The notes: generated from the letters alone by a model not told the origin. A stretch of 35,733 bases of DNA from Fen-999 sp035654135 (GCA_035654135.1 DASRXN010000046.1:1-35733); one strand, 5' to 3'; shown: positions 8,165 through 18,944, counted from the stretch's first letter. Numbers and translations: made by a program.

Positions 8165-8725
8165 CTAGAACACGCCGGGGATGAAGCGCCGGGTCCGCCG
8201 CATGTACTCCGCATAGGCCGTGCCAAAATAGGCCAGGCATTCCCGTTCGTCGGCGAGTGCCGTGAGCATCAGAAACAGTGAAACCGATAGCGCGATGACG
8301 GCGCCCGGCCAAGACGGCGCCTGGAGGAACGTGCCCCAGGTCAGTGCCAGGAGCGAGGCGTACATTGGGTGGCGGATGTAGGCGAAGATTCCGGTCGTCA
8401 CCAGCGCCGTGGTCTTCTCCCATTCGTAGAGCGCGCCGCCAGCACGCTCGCCGGTGACCCTGCCGAGCCGAGTCAGCCCGGTGATGCCCAACACCACGAG
8501 CGCAATGCTGCCCATGAGCAACGGCCACGCTATCAGCTGGTACACCGAGTACGGGTCTATGTCCCACGCATCGCGGTTCATCAGGACGAGAACCAGGATG
8601 CCCTCCCAGACGAAGAAGCGGTAGAAGCCATGGCTCCCGGGATGGCGCAACGGCTTGCGCGAGAGCCAGGCGATGATCGCCGAACCGGCGGCGAACAACA
8701 GGAGGTCGACGTTCGGCTCGTTCAT
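8165..8725 (-). CDS. ICMT/PEMT-family integral membrane methyltransferase-like protein
   Basis: A 186-aa protein with about five membrane helices. The C-terminal half shows the family pattern: YIRHPMYAS (residues 117-125, RHPMY being the hallmark), a helix, then ADERECLAYFG (158-168) and a closing YMRRTRRFIPG. These are the SAM- and substrate-contacting elements of isoprenylcysteine carboxyl methyltransferase and phospholipid N-methyltransferase relatives. Bacterial members have varied or unknown substrates. Placed between a soluble methyltransferase and the ketosynthase, it could methylate the polyene carboxyl or aryl head group at the membrane; this is inference, and I do not regard it as a standard APE gene. 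It begins 4 nt before the upstream stop region ends, so it is part of the operon. Confidence 0.78.
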   Translation of the reverse strand: MNEPNVDLLLFAAGSAIIAWLSRKPLRHPGSHGFYRFFVWEGILVLVLMNRDAWDIDPYSVYQLIAWPLLMGSIALVVLGITGLTRLGRVTGERAGGALYEWEKTTALVTTGIFAYIRHPMYASLLALTWGTFLQAPSWPGAVIALSVSLFLMLTALADERECLAYFGTAYAEYMRRTRRFIPGVF

Positions 8726-8729
8726 CGGA

Positions 8730-9458
8730 TTAGTGCCGGCCCTGAACCCGCGCGATCAGCATGACGTTGGCGAACGGCTTGCCTTTGCTCATCGGCATCG
8801 TCTCCACCTCGAAGCCGAGGTTGCGCAACAGTTCGCGCCAGTCGGCGAGGCGGCGACAGTAGAGCGTCGGCAGGCGATGGCCGCGCACGAAGGTGACGGC
8901 GCGGTCGAGCCAGTCGCAGATATGGAAGGGCAGGCCGGCGGCGGCGTCGCCGACGCGCGTCACCAGCAGGCCGCCGGTCGGCAGCGCCGCGCGGACGCGG
9001 CGCAGGACGTCCTCCTGGCCGGCATAGTCGATGTAGTGCAGGACGTCGAGGATGGTGACGACGTCCACCTGGCCGAAATCGGTCCGGCAGATGTCGCCCT
9101 CACGGATCGTGACTTGCGGCTCGCGGTCCGCAAGCGCCGCGCGGCCGCGCGCGACATCCTTTGCCATCAACTCGAAACCGCGCAGTTCGATGACCCTCGG
9201 CGGCTCCGGCCAGTCGGACGGCCAGTCACCCTTTTCGTATCGGCCGCGTGCTGCCAGCAGCCATGAGGCGAACACCGCCTGGCCGCAGCCGAGGTCGAGG
9301 TAGCGGCCGGTTTTCGGGAAGACACCCTGGCGCAGCACCTCGCGGAAGATGCAGTCGCTGCCAAGCTTACCGCGCGCGAAGTGGTAGCCGAAATGACCGG
9401 CGGCGCGATAGGGCCGGCTGGCTTCGTCGAGCAGGCGGCCGAGGAATTTGTCAGTCAT
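8730..9458 (-). CDS. Class I SAM-dependent methyltransferase
   Basis: A 242-aa soluble protein with motif I LDLGCGQA (residues 54-61), a downstream acidic motif II/III region (EGDICRTDFGQVDVVTILDV) and a typical Rossmann pattern. APE clusters commonly contain such an enzyme, credited with ring C- or O-methylation of the aryl head; the actual acceptor here is not visible in the sequence. The ATG at 9458 overlaps the deacetylase stop by 8 nt, and the in-frame upstream extension to 9572 was rejected because it lies inside the deacetylase and is low-complexity. Confidence 0.82.
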   Translation of the reverse strand: MTDKFLGRLLDEASRPYRAAGHFGYHFARGKLGSDCIFREVLRQGVFPKTGRYLDLGCGQAVFASWLLAARGRYEKGDWPSDWPEPPRVIELRGFELMAKDVARGRAALADREPQVTIREGDICRTDFGQVDVVTILDVLHYIDYAGQEDVLRRVRAALPTGGLLVTRVGDAAAGLPFHICDWLDRAVTFVRGHRLPTLYCRRLADWRELLRNLGFEVETMPMSKGKPFANVMLIARVQGRH

Positions 9459-10257
9459 GGTCGAGGGCGGTAGCAAGAGTGACGGATTGCAGACCGACAT
9501 CCCGCAGCGCAGCCAGCAGGCGGGGCAGAACTTCGAGGATGACGGGCTGGCCGGCCGGCGTGCGCGCGGCATGGCCGTCGTGCAGCAGCAGGATATCGCC
9601 GGCGGCGAGCCCGCGCACCAGCCTCTCGAACACTCGCACCGGGTCGCCGCAACGCGTGTCGAAGGGTCGGCGCGTCCAGGAAATCAGTTGCAGGTCGAGA
9701 CCGGCGAGGATCGGTTCGAGCAATGGATTGCGCAGGCCGGCGACGGCACGGAAGAAGCACGGCGCGCGGCCGGTGGCGGCGGCGATGCTCTCCTGCGCGG
9801 CGGCGATTTCCCGCCGCATGCGCCGGGGGCCAAGGGCGGCAAACATCGTCGGGTGATGCTGACTGTGGTTTTCGATCTGGTGGCCGCGCGCGACCATCTC
9901 GCGGACAAGCGCCGCATGGCGCGTGACCTGCTCGCCGATGCAGAAGAAGGTGGCCCTGGCACCTGCCGCGTCGAGCAGATCGAGCACGCGGGGCGTGACT
10001 TCAGGATCGGGGCCGTCGTCGATGGTCAGCGCGATTTCCTTGCGGGCGGCTGCCGCTGCGGGCAGGCGGGTGATGTTGGGGCCGAGCAGCGTCGACCTCG
10101 GCCACAGGCCGGCGGCGGTCAGCACGCCGTGATTGGCGGCCACGGCCGCGAGCGCCTGGGGCCACAGGGCCGGCTCGATTGCGATCGCGGCAGCGGCGCC
10201 GGCATGGAGCGCGACACTCGCCTTGATGGCGGCGGCAGGTTGCCAGGCGCGCGGCAT
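9451..10257 (-). CDS. NodB-type polysaccharide deacetylase-like protein
   Basis: A 268-aa protein with an Ala-rich hydrophobic N-terminus (residues 8-50) likely to anchor it in the membrane. The NodB homology domain has motif 1 TIDDGPDP (catalytic/metal D80-D81), motif 2 HSQHH with metal ligands H131 and H135, and motif 5 LLLHDG (223-228). Motif 3 reads FRAVAG instead of the usual RPP-G form, and motif 4 SWTRRPFD is family-like. The metal triad is intact, so hydrolase activity on an N-acetylated or other acylated substrate is plausible. It starts 3 nt past the MMPL stop and sits among pigment export genes; an inferred role is deacetylation of a sugar attached to the pigment. Confidence 0.8.
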   Translation of the reverse strand: MPRAWQPAAAIKASVALHAGAAAAIAIEPALWPQALAAVAANHGVLTAAGLWPRSTLLGPNITRLPAAAAARKEIALTIDDGPDPEVTPRVLDLLDAAGARATFFCIGEQVTRHAALVREMVARGHQIENHSQHHPTMFAALGPRRMRREIAAAQESIAAATGRAPCFFRAVAGLRNPLLEPILAGLDLQLISWTRRPFDTRCGDPVRVFERLVRGLAAGDILLLHDGHAARTPAGQPVILEVLPRLLAALRDVGLQSVTLATALDHD

Positions 10258-10259
10258 GG

Positions 10260-12572
10260 TCAGTGCGCCCTCCCCGCCAGCATGGCCGAGAACAGCAGCG
10301 CCAGCACGGCGCCCGGACCGACGGTAACGCCGATGGCGTGCAGCACCGGCACCGTCGAGGTGGCCAGCGCGCCGAAACCGATCACCGTGGTGGCGTTGGC
10401 GACGATCAGCGAAGTCAGTGTTCGCGGCTCGCCGACGGCGTTGCCGCCATCGAAGAACAAGGCGTAGTTGGAGCCGACGGCAACCGTCAGCAACAGGCCG
10501 ACGAGGTGCAGCAGGGTCAGGCGCTCGCCGGCCAGCGCCAGCCCGGCCATGACCAGCAGCACGGCCAGCGCCAGCGGCGCCAGGACGCGCGCCAGGCGTG
10601 GCGCCGAGCGCAGCGTGGCACCGAGCAACACGGCAATGGCGACGAAGCCGGCCAGCGACAGCCAGATGGCCTCATCGAGGTAGTTGGCATAGAGGCGGCC
10701 GGATTCCTCGCCCAGGTCTAGGAACACGGCATCACCGGATTTCCCCAGCGCTGCCTTGACCGCCTGGGTGTCGAACTCGCCGGTAGCCGGCCCTCGCAGC
10801 GGCATCAGCACCGACCAACCGGACGAACGCTGTTGCAGCATCGCGTCCACCGCCAGCGCCAGCGTGCTGCCCTTGAGCCGATCGGCGGTCAGCAACGGCT
10901 GACTCCTGGCGGCTTCGACGTCGTCGAGGAAAGGCAGCAACCGTTCCGGCCGTAGCGGCAGGCCGATCAGTGCTTCCTTCAGGCGCGCAGCCAGCTCGGC
11001 GCGTGCCGGCAGCGCAGCCTGCCGGGCTTTCTGGGTCGCCGCGCTGGGGAGGAAGCGCGTCGGCGTTTCGAAGCCGCTGATCACGTCGTGGTCGACCAGG
11101 GCTTGCAGGCGGCCGGCGACATGCTCGGCAGCGTCAAGCGCCGCTTCTCGTTCCGGCGCACTGACGACCACCAGATAGCCTTGGTCCTGCGCGCCCAATT
11201 CGGCCCGCAACGACTGGTCGAGCGCCATCTGCGCCGGCGGCATCGGGCTGAGGTCCGACAGGCGCGTGTTCCAGAGCTGATCGCGCTGGGCGACGAGCAC
11301 GGCCAGGGCTGCCGCCGCAAGGACCAGCGCCGCCCAGCGCAGCCGGCCGAGGTCGCTCAGGAGCAGTCCGGCAGCTCGGCCGAGCGCGGTGGTGTCGCGG
11401 AGCCGGAAACCCTGCGGCCGCAGTTGCGGCAGGACGAAGCGGGTGACGGCAGCCGCCACGATCAGGCCGGACATCGAGTAAAGGCCGAGCTGCGCCAGGC
11501 CGGGAAAGCCGGAGAAAAGCAGCGAGCCGAAACCGCAGAGCGAGGTCAGCACGCCGAGGCGGATGGTCGGCCAGAAGCGCACGCGCCAGTCCGCGTCTGT
11601 CCCTTCCTGCGACTGAACGAAGTAATAGATGCTGTAGTCCACAGCCTCGCCGATCAGCGTGGTGCCGAAGCCGACGGTGAGGCCATGCACGCTGCCGAAG
11701 CCGAGGCTGACGGCGGCGATGCCGGCCAGCGCACCGGAGAGCACCGGCAGCAGACCGAGCGCCAGCGCCGTGACGGACCGGTAGGCCAGCAGCAGCACGG
11801 TGATGATGCCGACCGCGCTGATGATCGCCAGCCGCTCGACCTCGCCCTTGATGGTGGAGCGGGCAGTCACCGCGAACACAGGCGCCCCGGATACCAGCAG
11901 GCGCGCATCGGCACCGCCAGCGACGGCAGCGAAATCCGCGTGCAAGCGCGCCAGGGCACGCTGCTGGCCGTCGGTGTCGGAGCCGGCGGTGGCGGTCTGC
12001 GCCATCAGCACGGCGCGTCGGCCGTCGCGCGATGCCCAGACGCCGTGATCGCTGGCGGGGCCGTTGCCGGCGTCGAGCGATCCGAGCAGTTCCATCATCT
12101 CGCCGGTGGGATCGCGCGGCAGCAGGTTCTTGGCCATCAGCCCGGCCGGCGAGGCGAGCAGATCGATGCTGTCGCCAATCGCCTGCCGCAGGCCGGCGAC
12201 GCTGAACCGCTCGGCGTTCACCGCCGGGCTGAGCAGGTAACGATAGGCGAGCAGGATCTCGCGGTCCTTCGCCAGCGCCGCCGCATCGCCGTTCTGCACT
12301 GCGGTGAATTCGCCGCTCGCCGAGAGACGCGCCGACAGCGCCTTCGACAGGCCGGCCCGGCTGGCGGCGTCACCGCCTTCGATGCCGATCAGCAGCAGCC
12401 GCGACAGGTTGCCTGCCCGGAGCTGGTCGACCAGCAGTTGCTGGCTGGCGGACGGCCGCTGCGGCAGGAACGCCGACATGTCGGCGGTGAATTCGCTCTG
12501 CCAAATGATGGCCAGGCAGGCTGCCAGCGCCAGCAGCCAGACCGTCATGGCAATGCGAGCGAGGCGGTTCAT
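10260..12572 (-). CDS. MMPL/RND-family exporter of the APE cluster
   Basis: A 770-aa protein with twofold RND architecture: one helix, a large periplasmic loop of about 220 residues, five helices, then the same again. The first half has the functional GEAVDYSIYY motif (D312-Y313) of MMPL transporters. The equivalent motif in the second half is degenerate (GSNYALFF, N702-Y703). This COG4258-type protein is a constant member of APE clusters and is thought to move the lipid-like polyene to the periplasm. It overlaps the LolA-like gene upstream (ATGA), which fits a MMPL-to-LolA hand-over toward the outer membrane. Confidence 0.9.
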   Translation of the reverse strand: MNRLARIAMTVWLLALAACLAIIWQSEFTADMSAFLPQRPSASQQLLVDQLRAGNLSRLLLIGIEGGDAASRAGLSKALSARLSASGEFTAVQNGDAAALAKDREILLAYRYLLSPAVNAERFSVAGLRQAIGDSIDLLASPAGLMAKNLLPRDPTGEMMELLGSLDAGNGPASDHGVWASRDGRRAVLMAQTATAGSDTDGQQRALARLHADFAAVAGGADARLLVSGAPVFAVTARSTIKGEVERLAIISAVGIITVLLLAYRSVTALALGLLPVLSGALAGIAAVSLGFGSVHGLTVGFGTTLIGEAVDYSIYYFVQSQEGTDADWRVRFWPTIRLGVLTSLCGFGSLLFSGFPGLAQLGLYSMSGLIVAAAVTRFVLPQLRPQGFRLRDTTALGRAAGLLLSDLGRLRWAALVLAAAALAVLVAQRDQLWNTRLSDLSPMPPAQMALDQSLRAELGAQDQGYLVVVSAPEREAALDAAEHVAGRLQALVDHDVISGFETPTRFLPSAATQKARQAALPARAELAARLKEALIGLPLRPERLLPFLDDVEAARSQPLLTADRLKGSTLALAVDAMLQQRSSGWSVLMPLRGPATGEFDTQAVKAALGKSGDAVFLDLGEESGRLYANYLDEAIWLSLAGFVAIAVLLGATLRSAPRLARVLAPLALAVLLVMAGLALAGERLTLLHLVGLLLTVAVGSNYALFFDGGNAVGEPRTLTSLIVANATTVIGFGALATSTVPVLHAIGVTVGPGAVLALLFSAMLAGRAH

Positions 12573-13132
12573 TTCTTTTCGTCGGGCTCGATGGTCATCA
12601 CCGAGCTGTCGCCATCGGCTTGCAGATAGCGTATCCACTCGACGCGGTTCCTGGTGCCGCCGAAGGTGATGCGCAGGACGAAAGCGGCTATGCGCTGGTC
12701 GTCGGGCAGCAAGTCCAGCGTCCAGCGTTCCTCGCTGCCGGCGAGGCGCAGCTTGTAGCTCTTTTCCAGCGCCGCTTTGTCGCCGGTGAGGGTGCCGCGC
12801 AGGCTGTCGACGAAGGCCAGCGCCTCGGGCTGCTCGGCGAGGCGAACGGTGAACTTGTGCTTGCCGCGTTCGAGACGCAGCTGATCGCCGTCGAGCACCA
12901 TCAGTTCGGGCTTCGGCTGCACTGTGCGCTTTTCCAGCCGGGCCGGCGGCGTGAAGAGCAGCTCGCCGGTGGAGACCACCGGCTTGTCGAGCAGGGCAAT
13001 GCTCTTCGTTTCGACGAAGCGGGCGCGGCCGCCCTGATGGTGCGCAAGATCGCGCATCAGGGTATCGATATCCCAAGCCAGCGCAGGCAGGGCGACGAAA
13101 GTCAGCAGTGACAACACGCCGATTCTTTTCAC
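12569..13132 (-). CDS. LolA-like outer-membrane lipid carrier protein
   Basis: A 187-aa protein with a cleavable signal peptide (residues 1-19, ending ALA before WDID). The mature part has a LolA-like pattern (GRARFVETKSIALL, a STGELLFTPPARLEKRT block), i.e. the half-barrel that binds lipid moieties. Its position beside an acyltransferase and an MMPL exporter is standard for APE clusters, where it is believed to carry the pigment across the periplasm. It starts at GTG 13132, which overlaps the acyltransferase TGA as GTGA; no ATG lies close to the signal peptide. Confidence 0.85.
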   Translation of the reverse strand: MKRIGVLSLLTFVALPALAWDIDTLMRDLAHHQGGRARFVETKSIALLDKPVVSTGELLFTPPARLEKRTVQPKPELMVLDGDQLRLERGKHKFTVRLAEQPEALAFVDSLRGTLTGDKAALEKSYKLRLAGSEERWTLDLLPDDQRIAAFVLRITFGGTRNRVEWIRYLQADGDSSVMTIEPDEKK

Positions 13133-14037
13133 GCGCCGTGTCTCCGCCAGAAGTCGAAGAAGTTGAACCAATTGTATGGCGCCTGCCGGCAATGCTGTTC
13201 GAGGCGCGCGACATAGACCTGCTGCGCTTTCGCGATGGCAGCATCGCGCTCGCTTCTTTCGAGCGCCGAGAAATCCGCCAGCGGTTCGAAGTGGATGCAG
13301 TAGCGATTGCCGCCGAGGTAGAGGCCGGTCATGAACAGCACCGGCCGGCGCAGCATGGCAGCGACGCGAAAAGGGCCGACGGGAAAGGCGGCCGGAGCGC
13401 CGAGGAAATCGCAGTCGCGCGTCGGGTCCGTGCCTAGGCCACGATCGGCCAGCATGCCGACCAGATGGCCGGCTTCGAGTTTCTCCTTCGCCGCCAGCAT
13501 CGAGTCCATGCGGCCGAGCGGAATGATGTCCTGCGTCGCCGCCGGGTTGATGGCGGCCAGGGTGGCGTTGACCTTGCGCGCGTTGTCCTCGTACATGAGC
13601 ATGCTGATGGCGCGACAGGCATCGCGCCGACCGAGCGCGCGCATGACTTCGAAACTGCCGAGATGGGCGCCGATCAGCAACACTCCCTGGCCGCCGGCCA
13701 TGGCCGCGCGGATGGCGGCCTCGCCGACGATCTTTATGTCGAACAGGTCGTCGCGGTCGTTGAGCAGATAGACGCGATCGTGGATGGTGCTGGCGAAGGC
13801 GAGGACGTGGCGGTAGAGGTCGGCCAGCGTCGGCGCGCGGCCGAGCGCGCGGCGCAGGTAAGCCCGGCTGGCCCGGCGTGCCGCCGGCGCGAAGGCGAGG
13901 AAATAGGCGGCAATGCCATGCAGCACCAGGCGGCCGACGGGACGGCCCAGGCGCAGGGAGATCCACACCATCAGGCGCAGGATGGCGAGGTTGCTGCGCT
14001 CCGGGCGCTGCGTCCAGGTGGCGCTGTCGGCACTCAT
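13129..14037 (-). CDS. LpxL/HtrB-like lysophospholipid acyltransferase family protein
   Basis: A 302-aa protein with an N-terminal hydrophobic helix region (residues 18-50) and the HX4(D/E) acyltransferase motif HLGSFE (H125-E130). A later block around DRGLGTDPTRDCDFLG resembles the substrate-binding RG motif of lipid A acyltransferases. In APE clusters such enzymes are thought to attach the polyene acyl group to a lipid or glycan anchor. It overlaps both neighbours by ATGA/GTGA junctions. The start at ATG 14037 is favoured by coupling; upstream in-frame codons lie inside the dehydratase. Confidence 0.88.
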   Translation of the reverse strand: MSADSATWTQRPERSNLAILRLMVWISLRLGRPVGRLVLHGIAAYFLAFAPAARRASRAYLRRALGRAPTLADLYRHVLAFASTIHDRVYLLNDRDDLFDIKIVGEAAIRAAMAGGQGVLLIGAHLGSFEVMRALGRRDACRAISMLMYEDNARKVNATLAAINPAATQDIIPLGRMDSMLAAKEKLEAGHLVGMLADRGLGTDPTRDCDFLGAPAAFPVGPFRVAAMLRRPVLFMTGLYLGGNRYCIHFEPLADFSALERSERDAAIAKAQQVYVARLEQHCRQAPYNWFNFFDFWRRHGA

Positions 14038-14306
14038 CTCGATGTGAGGACGCCGGTGGCGACAGCGCGACCGGCGGCAGAGATGTCGAAGCGAATGGCG
14101 CCCGATGGCGTACCCTGCCACAGGAATTCGAGGACTTCGCCCGGCCTGGCGGGACTGAGGAACTTGGCGTTGGCGATGTCGCAAGGGACCGCCACGAAGC
14201 CGAGCAGGCGGTCGAGCAGAACCACGCCGGGCACGATCGGCCGGCTGGGAAAGTGCCCCGCGAAGACGGGGTGATCGACCGGCACGGCCCAGGTCGCCGA
14301 TTTCAT
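14034..14306 (-). CDS. Small FabA/FabZ-like hotdog dehydratase (ApeI-like)
   Basis: A 90-aa minimal hotdog protein. It contains HPVFAGHFPSRPIVPG (H18, P26-G27), the active-site block of FabA/FabZ enzymes, followed six residues later by D32. That acid is Asp as in FabA rather than the Glu of FabZ. The size is well below FabZ (about 150 aa), consistent with a half of a heterodimer completed by the dehydratase at 5727-6164. Start and stop both overlap neighbours as ATGA. Confidence 0.83.
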   Translation of the reverse strand: MKSATWAVPVDHPVFAGHFPSRPIVPGVVLLDRLLGFVAVPCDIANAKFLSPARPGEVLEFLWQGTPSGAIRFDISAAGRAVATGVLTSR

Positions 14307-15646
14307 GCCGCGCTGCGCCGATGAAGATCGAGCAGGGCCTGCAAATCGCCGCGCGGCAGTTTGCCGGTGGCGTTGCGCGGCAGGCGCTCGACCATGACCA
14401 GCGGCCGCGGCAGGAAGATCGGATCGACGCGCTCGCGCAATGCAGTCAGCAGTTGGTGCGAAGTCAGCTCCGGCGCTACGGCGAAGGCGGCCAGCCGCGT
14501 GATGCCGTCCGCCGCCGTCTCGTCGGGCAGAAAGAAGCAGCCATCGTCGACGCCGGCGACGGCATTGAGCTGGTGGTTCAGGTAGGCGAGCGAAGTACGC
14601 TTGCCGGCGATATTGACCATGTCGGCGTTGCGCCCGTGCAGCAGGAAACTGCCGTCGGCGCCGAGTTCGATGACGTCCGAGAGCGGCACCCGCCCCTCGA
14701 CGTGACCGCCCGAGGCGAAGGTTTCGCCTGCCGCCTGCTCGAGCCGGACGCCGGGAAATGGCGTCCAGCGCAGCGAGGCACTGGTGCGCCGGCTGGCCAG
14801 CTGGCCGGCCTCGGTGCAGCCGTAGATCTCGTGCAGCGGCGCGCCAAAACTGACTTCGGCCTCGCGCGCCAGCGCGTCCGACAGCGGCGCCGTGGCCGAG
14901 AGAATCATGTCGAGCGACGGCACATCGACTCCCGCATCGAGCAGTGCGCGCAGATGGAAAGGCGTGGTCACCAGCAGGCGCGGCCGCGGTACGGCGGCGA
15001 GCGCGGCGGCAATGTCGGCCGGATAGAAGGGCCGGCCCGCCCAGGCGGCGCAGTTGCCGTGCAGACTCAACAGCACGGTGGATTCGAAGCCGTAGCTGTG
15101 CTGCGCCGGCACGGTGCCGACGATGGCGTGGCCGGCGGCGAGAAAGCCTAGGCGTTCGGCTTCCGCCTGGCCATTGCGGACCAGTGCGCCCCAGGTCTTG
15201 CGCTGCGCCACCGGCGCGCCGGTGGAACCGGAAGTGAACAGACAGACGGCTTCCTGTCGCTCGTCGACCTTCGGCATGGGCGCAGTCGCATTCGGCATGG
15301 CAGGCGCTGCCGGATACTGAAGACACGGCAGGTCGATGCCATCGCCTTTTCCGTCGTGCAGGCAGAAGACATCGGCGGCGAATTCCTTCAGCCGGCGCAC
15401 CGTTTCCGGCGTGTGCGCGGCCGGCAACAGGCTGAGCTTGCCGGTAACCATGGCGGCGGCGAAGCCAACCATGAAGCGGTAGCGATCCTCGCAGACGTTG
15501 AGAATGTTGCCGCCCGCCGGCAGGCAGTCGGCCAGTTGCGCCACGTCAGCGAGGAACCGTGCCTGCCGCACCGGACCATCGGGGCGCCAGGCGACGATGT
15601 CGTCCGGTCCGGCGTGTGCCGTCAGCGCTATGCCGCTGGCGGTCAT
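14303..15646 (-). CDS. AMP-dependent ligase / acyl-ACP synthetase (ApeH-like starter activation)
   Basis: A 447-aa ANL-superfamily enzyme. Visible motifs are the phosphate loop TSGSTG (138-143), a YGCTE adenine-binding block in the middle, and the C-terminal NATGKLPR with catalytic K429. The usual Lys right after the TSGSTG loop is displaced to K150. It lacks about 50-100 residues compared with full-length acyl-CoA ligases. The family member in APE clusters activates the aromatic starter acid (for example a hydroxybenzoate or coumarate) and loads it on an ACP; the substrate here is not determinable. It overlaps COG4648 upstream and the dehydratase downstream by ATGA. Confidence 0.87.
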   Translation of the reverse strand: MTASGIALTAHAGPDDIVAWRPDGPVRQARFLADVAQLADCLPAGGNILNVCEDRYRFMVGFAAAMVTGKLSLLPAAHTPETVRRLKEFAADVFCLHDGKGDGIDLPCLQYPAAPAMPNATAPMPKVDERQEAVCLFTSGSTGAPVAQRKTWGALVRNGQAEAERLGFLAAGHAIVGTVPAQHSYGFESTVLLSLHGNCAAWAGRPFYPADIAAALAAVPRPRLLVTTPFHLRALLDAGVDVPSLDMILSATAPLSDALAREAEVSFGAPLHEIYGCTEAGQLASRRTSASLRWTPFPGVRLEQAAGETFASGGHVEGRVPLSDVIELGADGSFLLHGRNADMVNIAGKRTSLAYLNHQLNAVAGVDDGCFFLPDETAADGITRLAAFAVAPELTSHQLLTALRERVDPIFLPRPLVMVERLPRNATGKLPRGDLQALLDLHRRSAA

Positions 15647-16143
15647 GACCTCATGCCGGCACGGAAGGCGCGCACGGCGGCAAGGATGCCGACCTGATCG
15701 TCCGGTGGCAGCACGCGCTTGCGTACCTCATTCTCGACAACGAACATCGCCGCCACCAGGGGCAGGGTAAGGATGTTGGCGAATGTCGACCAGACTTCGA
15801 TCGGCGTCAGCAAGTACAACAGGATCGACAGCGTGGCCATGGCAACAAAGAACAGGGTCCACGCCAGCGTCACCTGGCGCGTGTAGGCAAGCAACTCTGG
15901 CGTCATCACCTTCTGCACCCGGCTCGCGAAAACAGTCACCAGTGGCGTGCGGGTACCCAGCAGCGAACGGCCAAACAAGACGCCAAGCACGACGTTCATG
16001 CCGACGTGCTGGATCAGGTAAAGCCTGTCGATCCAGATGCCGGCCTTGATCGTGGCCACGAGATAGTGTGAACCCGCTGCCCAGGCGACGACCAGGATAC
16101 CCGCGAACAGCCAGGCCAGCCGGTCGTTGTCGCGCGCGGCCAT
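15643..16143 (-). CDS. COG4648-type inner-membrane protein of the APE cluster
   Basis: A 166-aa protein with four predicted membrane helices (about residues 8-28, 40-62, 90-112 and 118-140) and a basic C-terminus. This family is found almost only in APE-type clusters, typically between the ACP and the ligase as here; its function is not established. ATG 16143 follows the ACP stop by 7 nt. Confidence 0.82.
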   Translation of the reverse strand: MAARDNDRLAWLFAGILVVAWAAGSHYLVATIKAGIWIDRLYLIQHVGMNVVLGVLFGRSLLGTRTPLVTVFASRVQKVMTPELLAYTRQVTLAWTLFFVAMATLSILLYLLTPIEVWSTFANILTLPLVAAMFVVENEVRKRVLPPDDQVGILAAVRAFRAGMRS

Positions 16144-16150
16144 CGCAGTC

Positions 16151-16429
16151 CTACTTGGTTCGATGAGCGGCGATGTGATTGGCGAGGCTGCGCAGCGAGG
16201 TGAAGATGCGGACATTGTCTTCGTCGTCCGAGCGCAACTGGAAGCCATATTGCTTGGACACCACCAGCGCCACTTCGAGAATGTCGATCGAGTCGAGCCC
16301 GAGGCCTTCGCCGTAGAGCGGCGCGTCCGGCGCGATGTCCGCGCCGGCAATTTCCAGATTCAGGGCGGCGACGATCATGTCGGCCACCTCGGCCATCAGT
16401 GAATCGAGGTTGCTGGATGACTGGTTCAT
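16151..16429 (-). CDS. Acyl carrier protein (first gene of the minus-strand APE operon)
   Basis: A 92-aa ACP with the phosphopantetheine site LDSIDI (S47), followed by an EVALVVSKQYGF helix, as in the ACPs that open APE operons. Together with the ACP at 1952-2209 it makes the two-ACP set. ATG 16429 lies 21 nt after the gyrB stop, and no terminator-like hairpin or promoter fits in that gap, so transcription from the gyrB operon probably continues into it. An upstream in-frame ATG at 16450 would add seven residues not typical of ACPs. Confidence 0.92.
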   Translation of the reverse strand: MNQSSSNLDSLMAEVADMIVAALNLEIAGADIAPDAPLYGEGLGLDSIDILEVALVVSKQYGFQLRSDDEDNVRIFTSLRSLANHIAAHRTK

Positions 16430-16450
16430 GGCGGCTCGTAGCGAAATCAA

Positions 16451-18931
<2,481 letters not shown>

Positions 18932-18944
18932 TAGACTTCCCGGG

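Larger units (their letters stand above)
1..16429. other. Aryl polyene (APE/xanthomonadin/arcuflavin-type) biosynthetic gene cluster
   Basis: Two convergent, tightly packed operons (plus 1-4626, minus 16429-5011) together encode two ACPs, two complete ketosynthases, a chain-length-factor-like subunit, a ketoreductase, two hotdog dehydratases, an AMP-ligase, an LpxL-like acyltransferase, a LolA-like carrier, an MMPL exporter, a COG4648 membrane protein and a methyltransferase. This combination is diagnostic of APE clusters, which make aryl-capped conjugated polyene carboxylates held in the outer membrane as yellow antioxidant pigments. Most neighbouring genes overlap by ATGA/GTGA-type junctions, which implies translational coupling. 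The left edge of the window cuts the cluster, so missing members such as an aromatic starter enzyme may lie upstream. The exact product is not deducible from sequence. Confidence 0.9.

Noticed and set aside
9448..10467. Plus-strand open frame opposite the deacetylase
   Set aside because: Gly/Arg/Gln-rich shadow with no motif, crossing two genuine minus-strand genes.
11088..12629. Long plus-strand open frame opposite the MMPL exporter
   Set aside because: Its translation is Gln/Arg/Gly-rich without any family motif, and it lies fully antisense to a gene with clear motifs and coupled starts; a GC-rich shadow.
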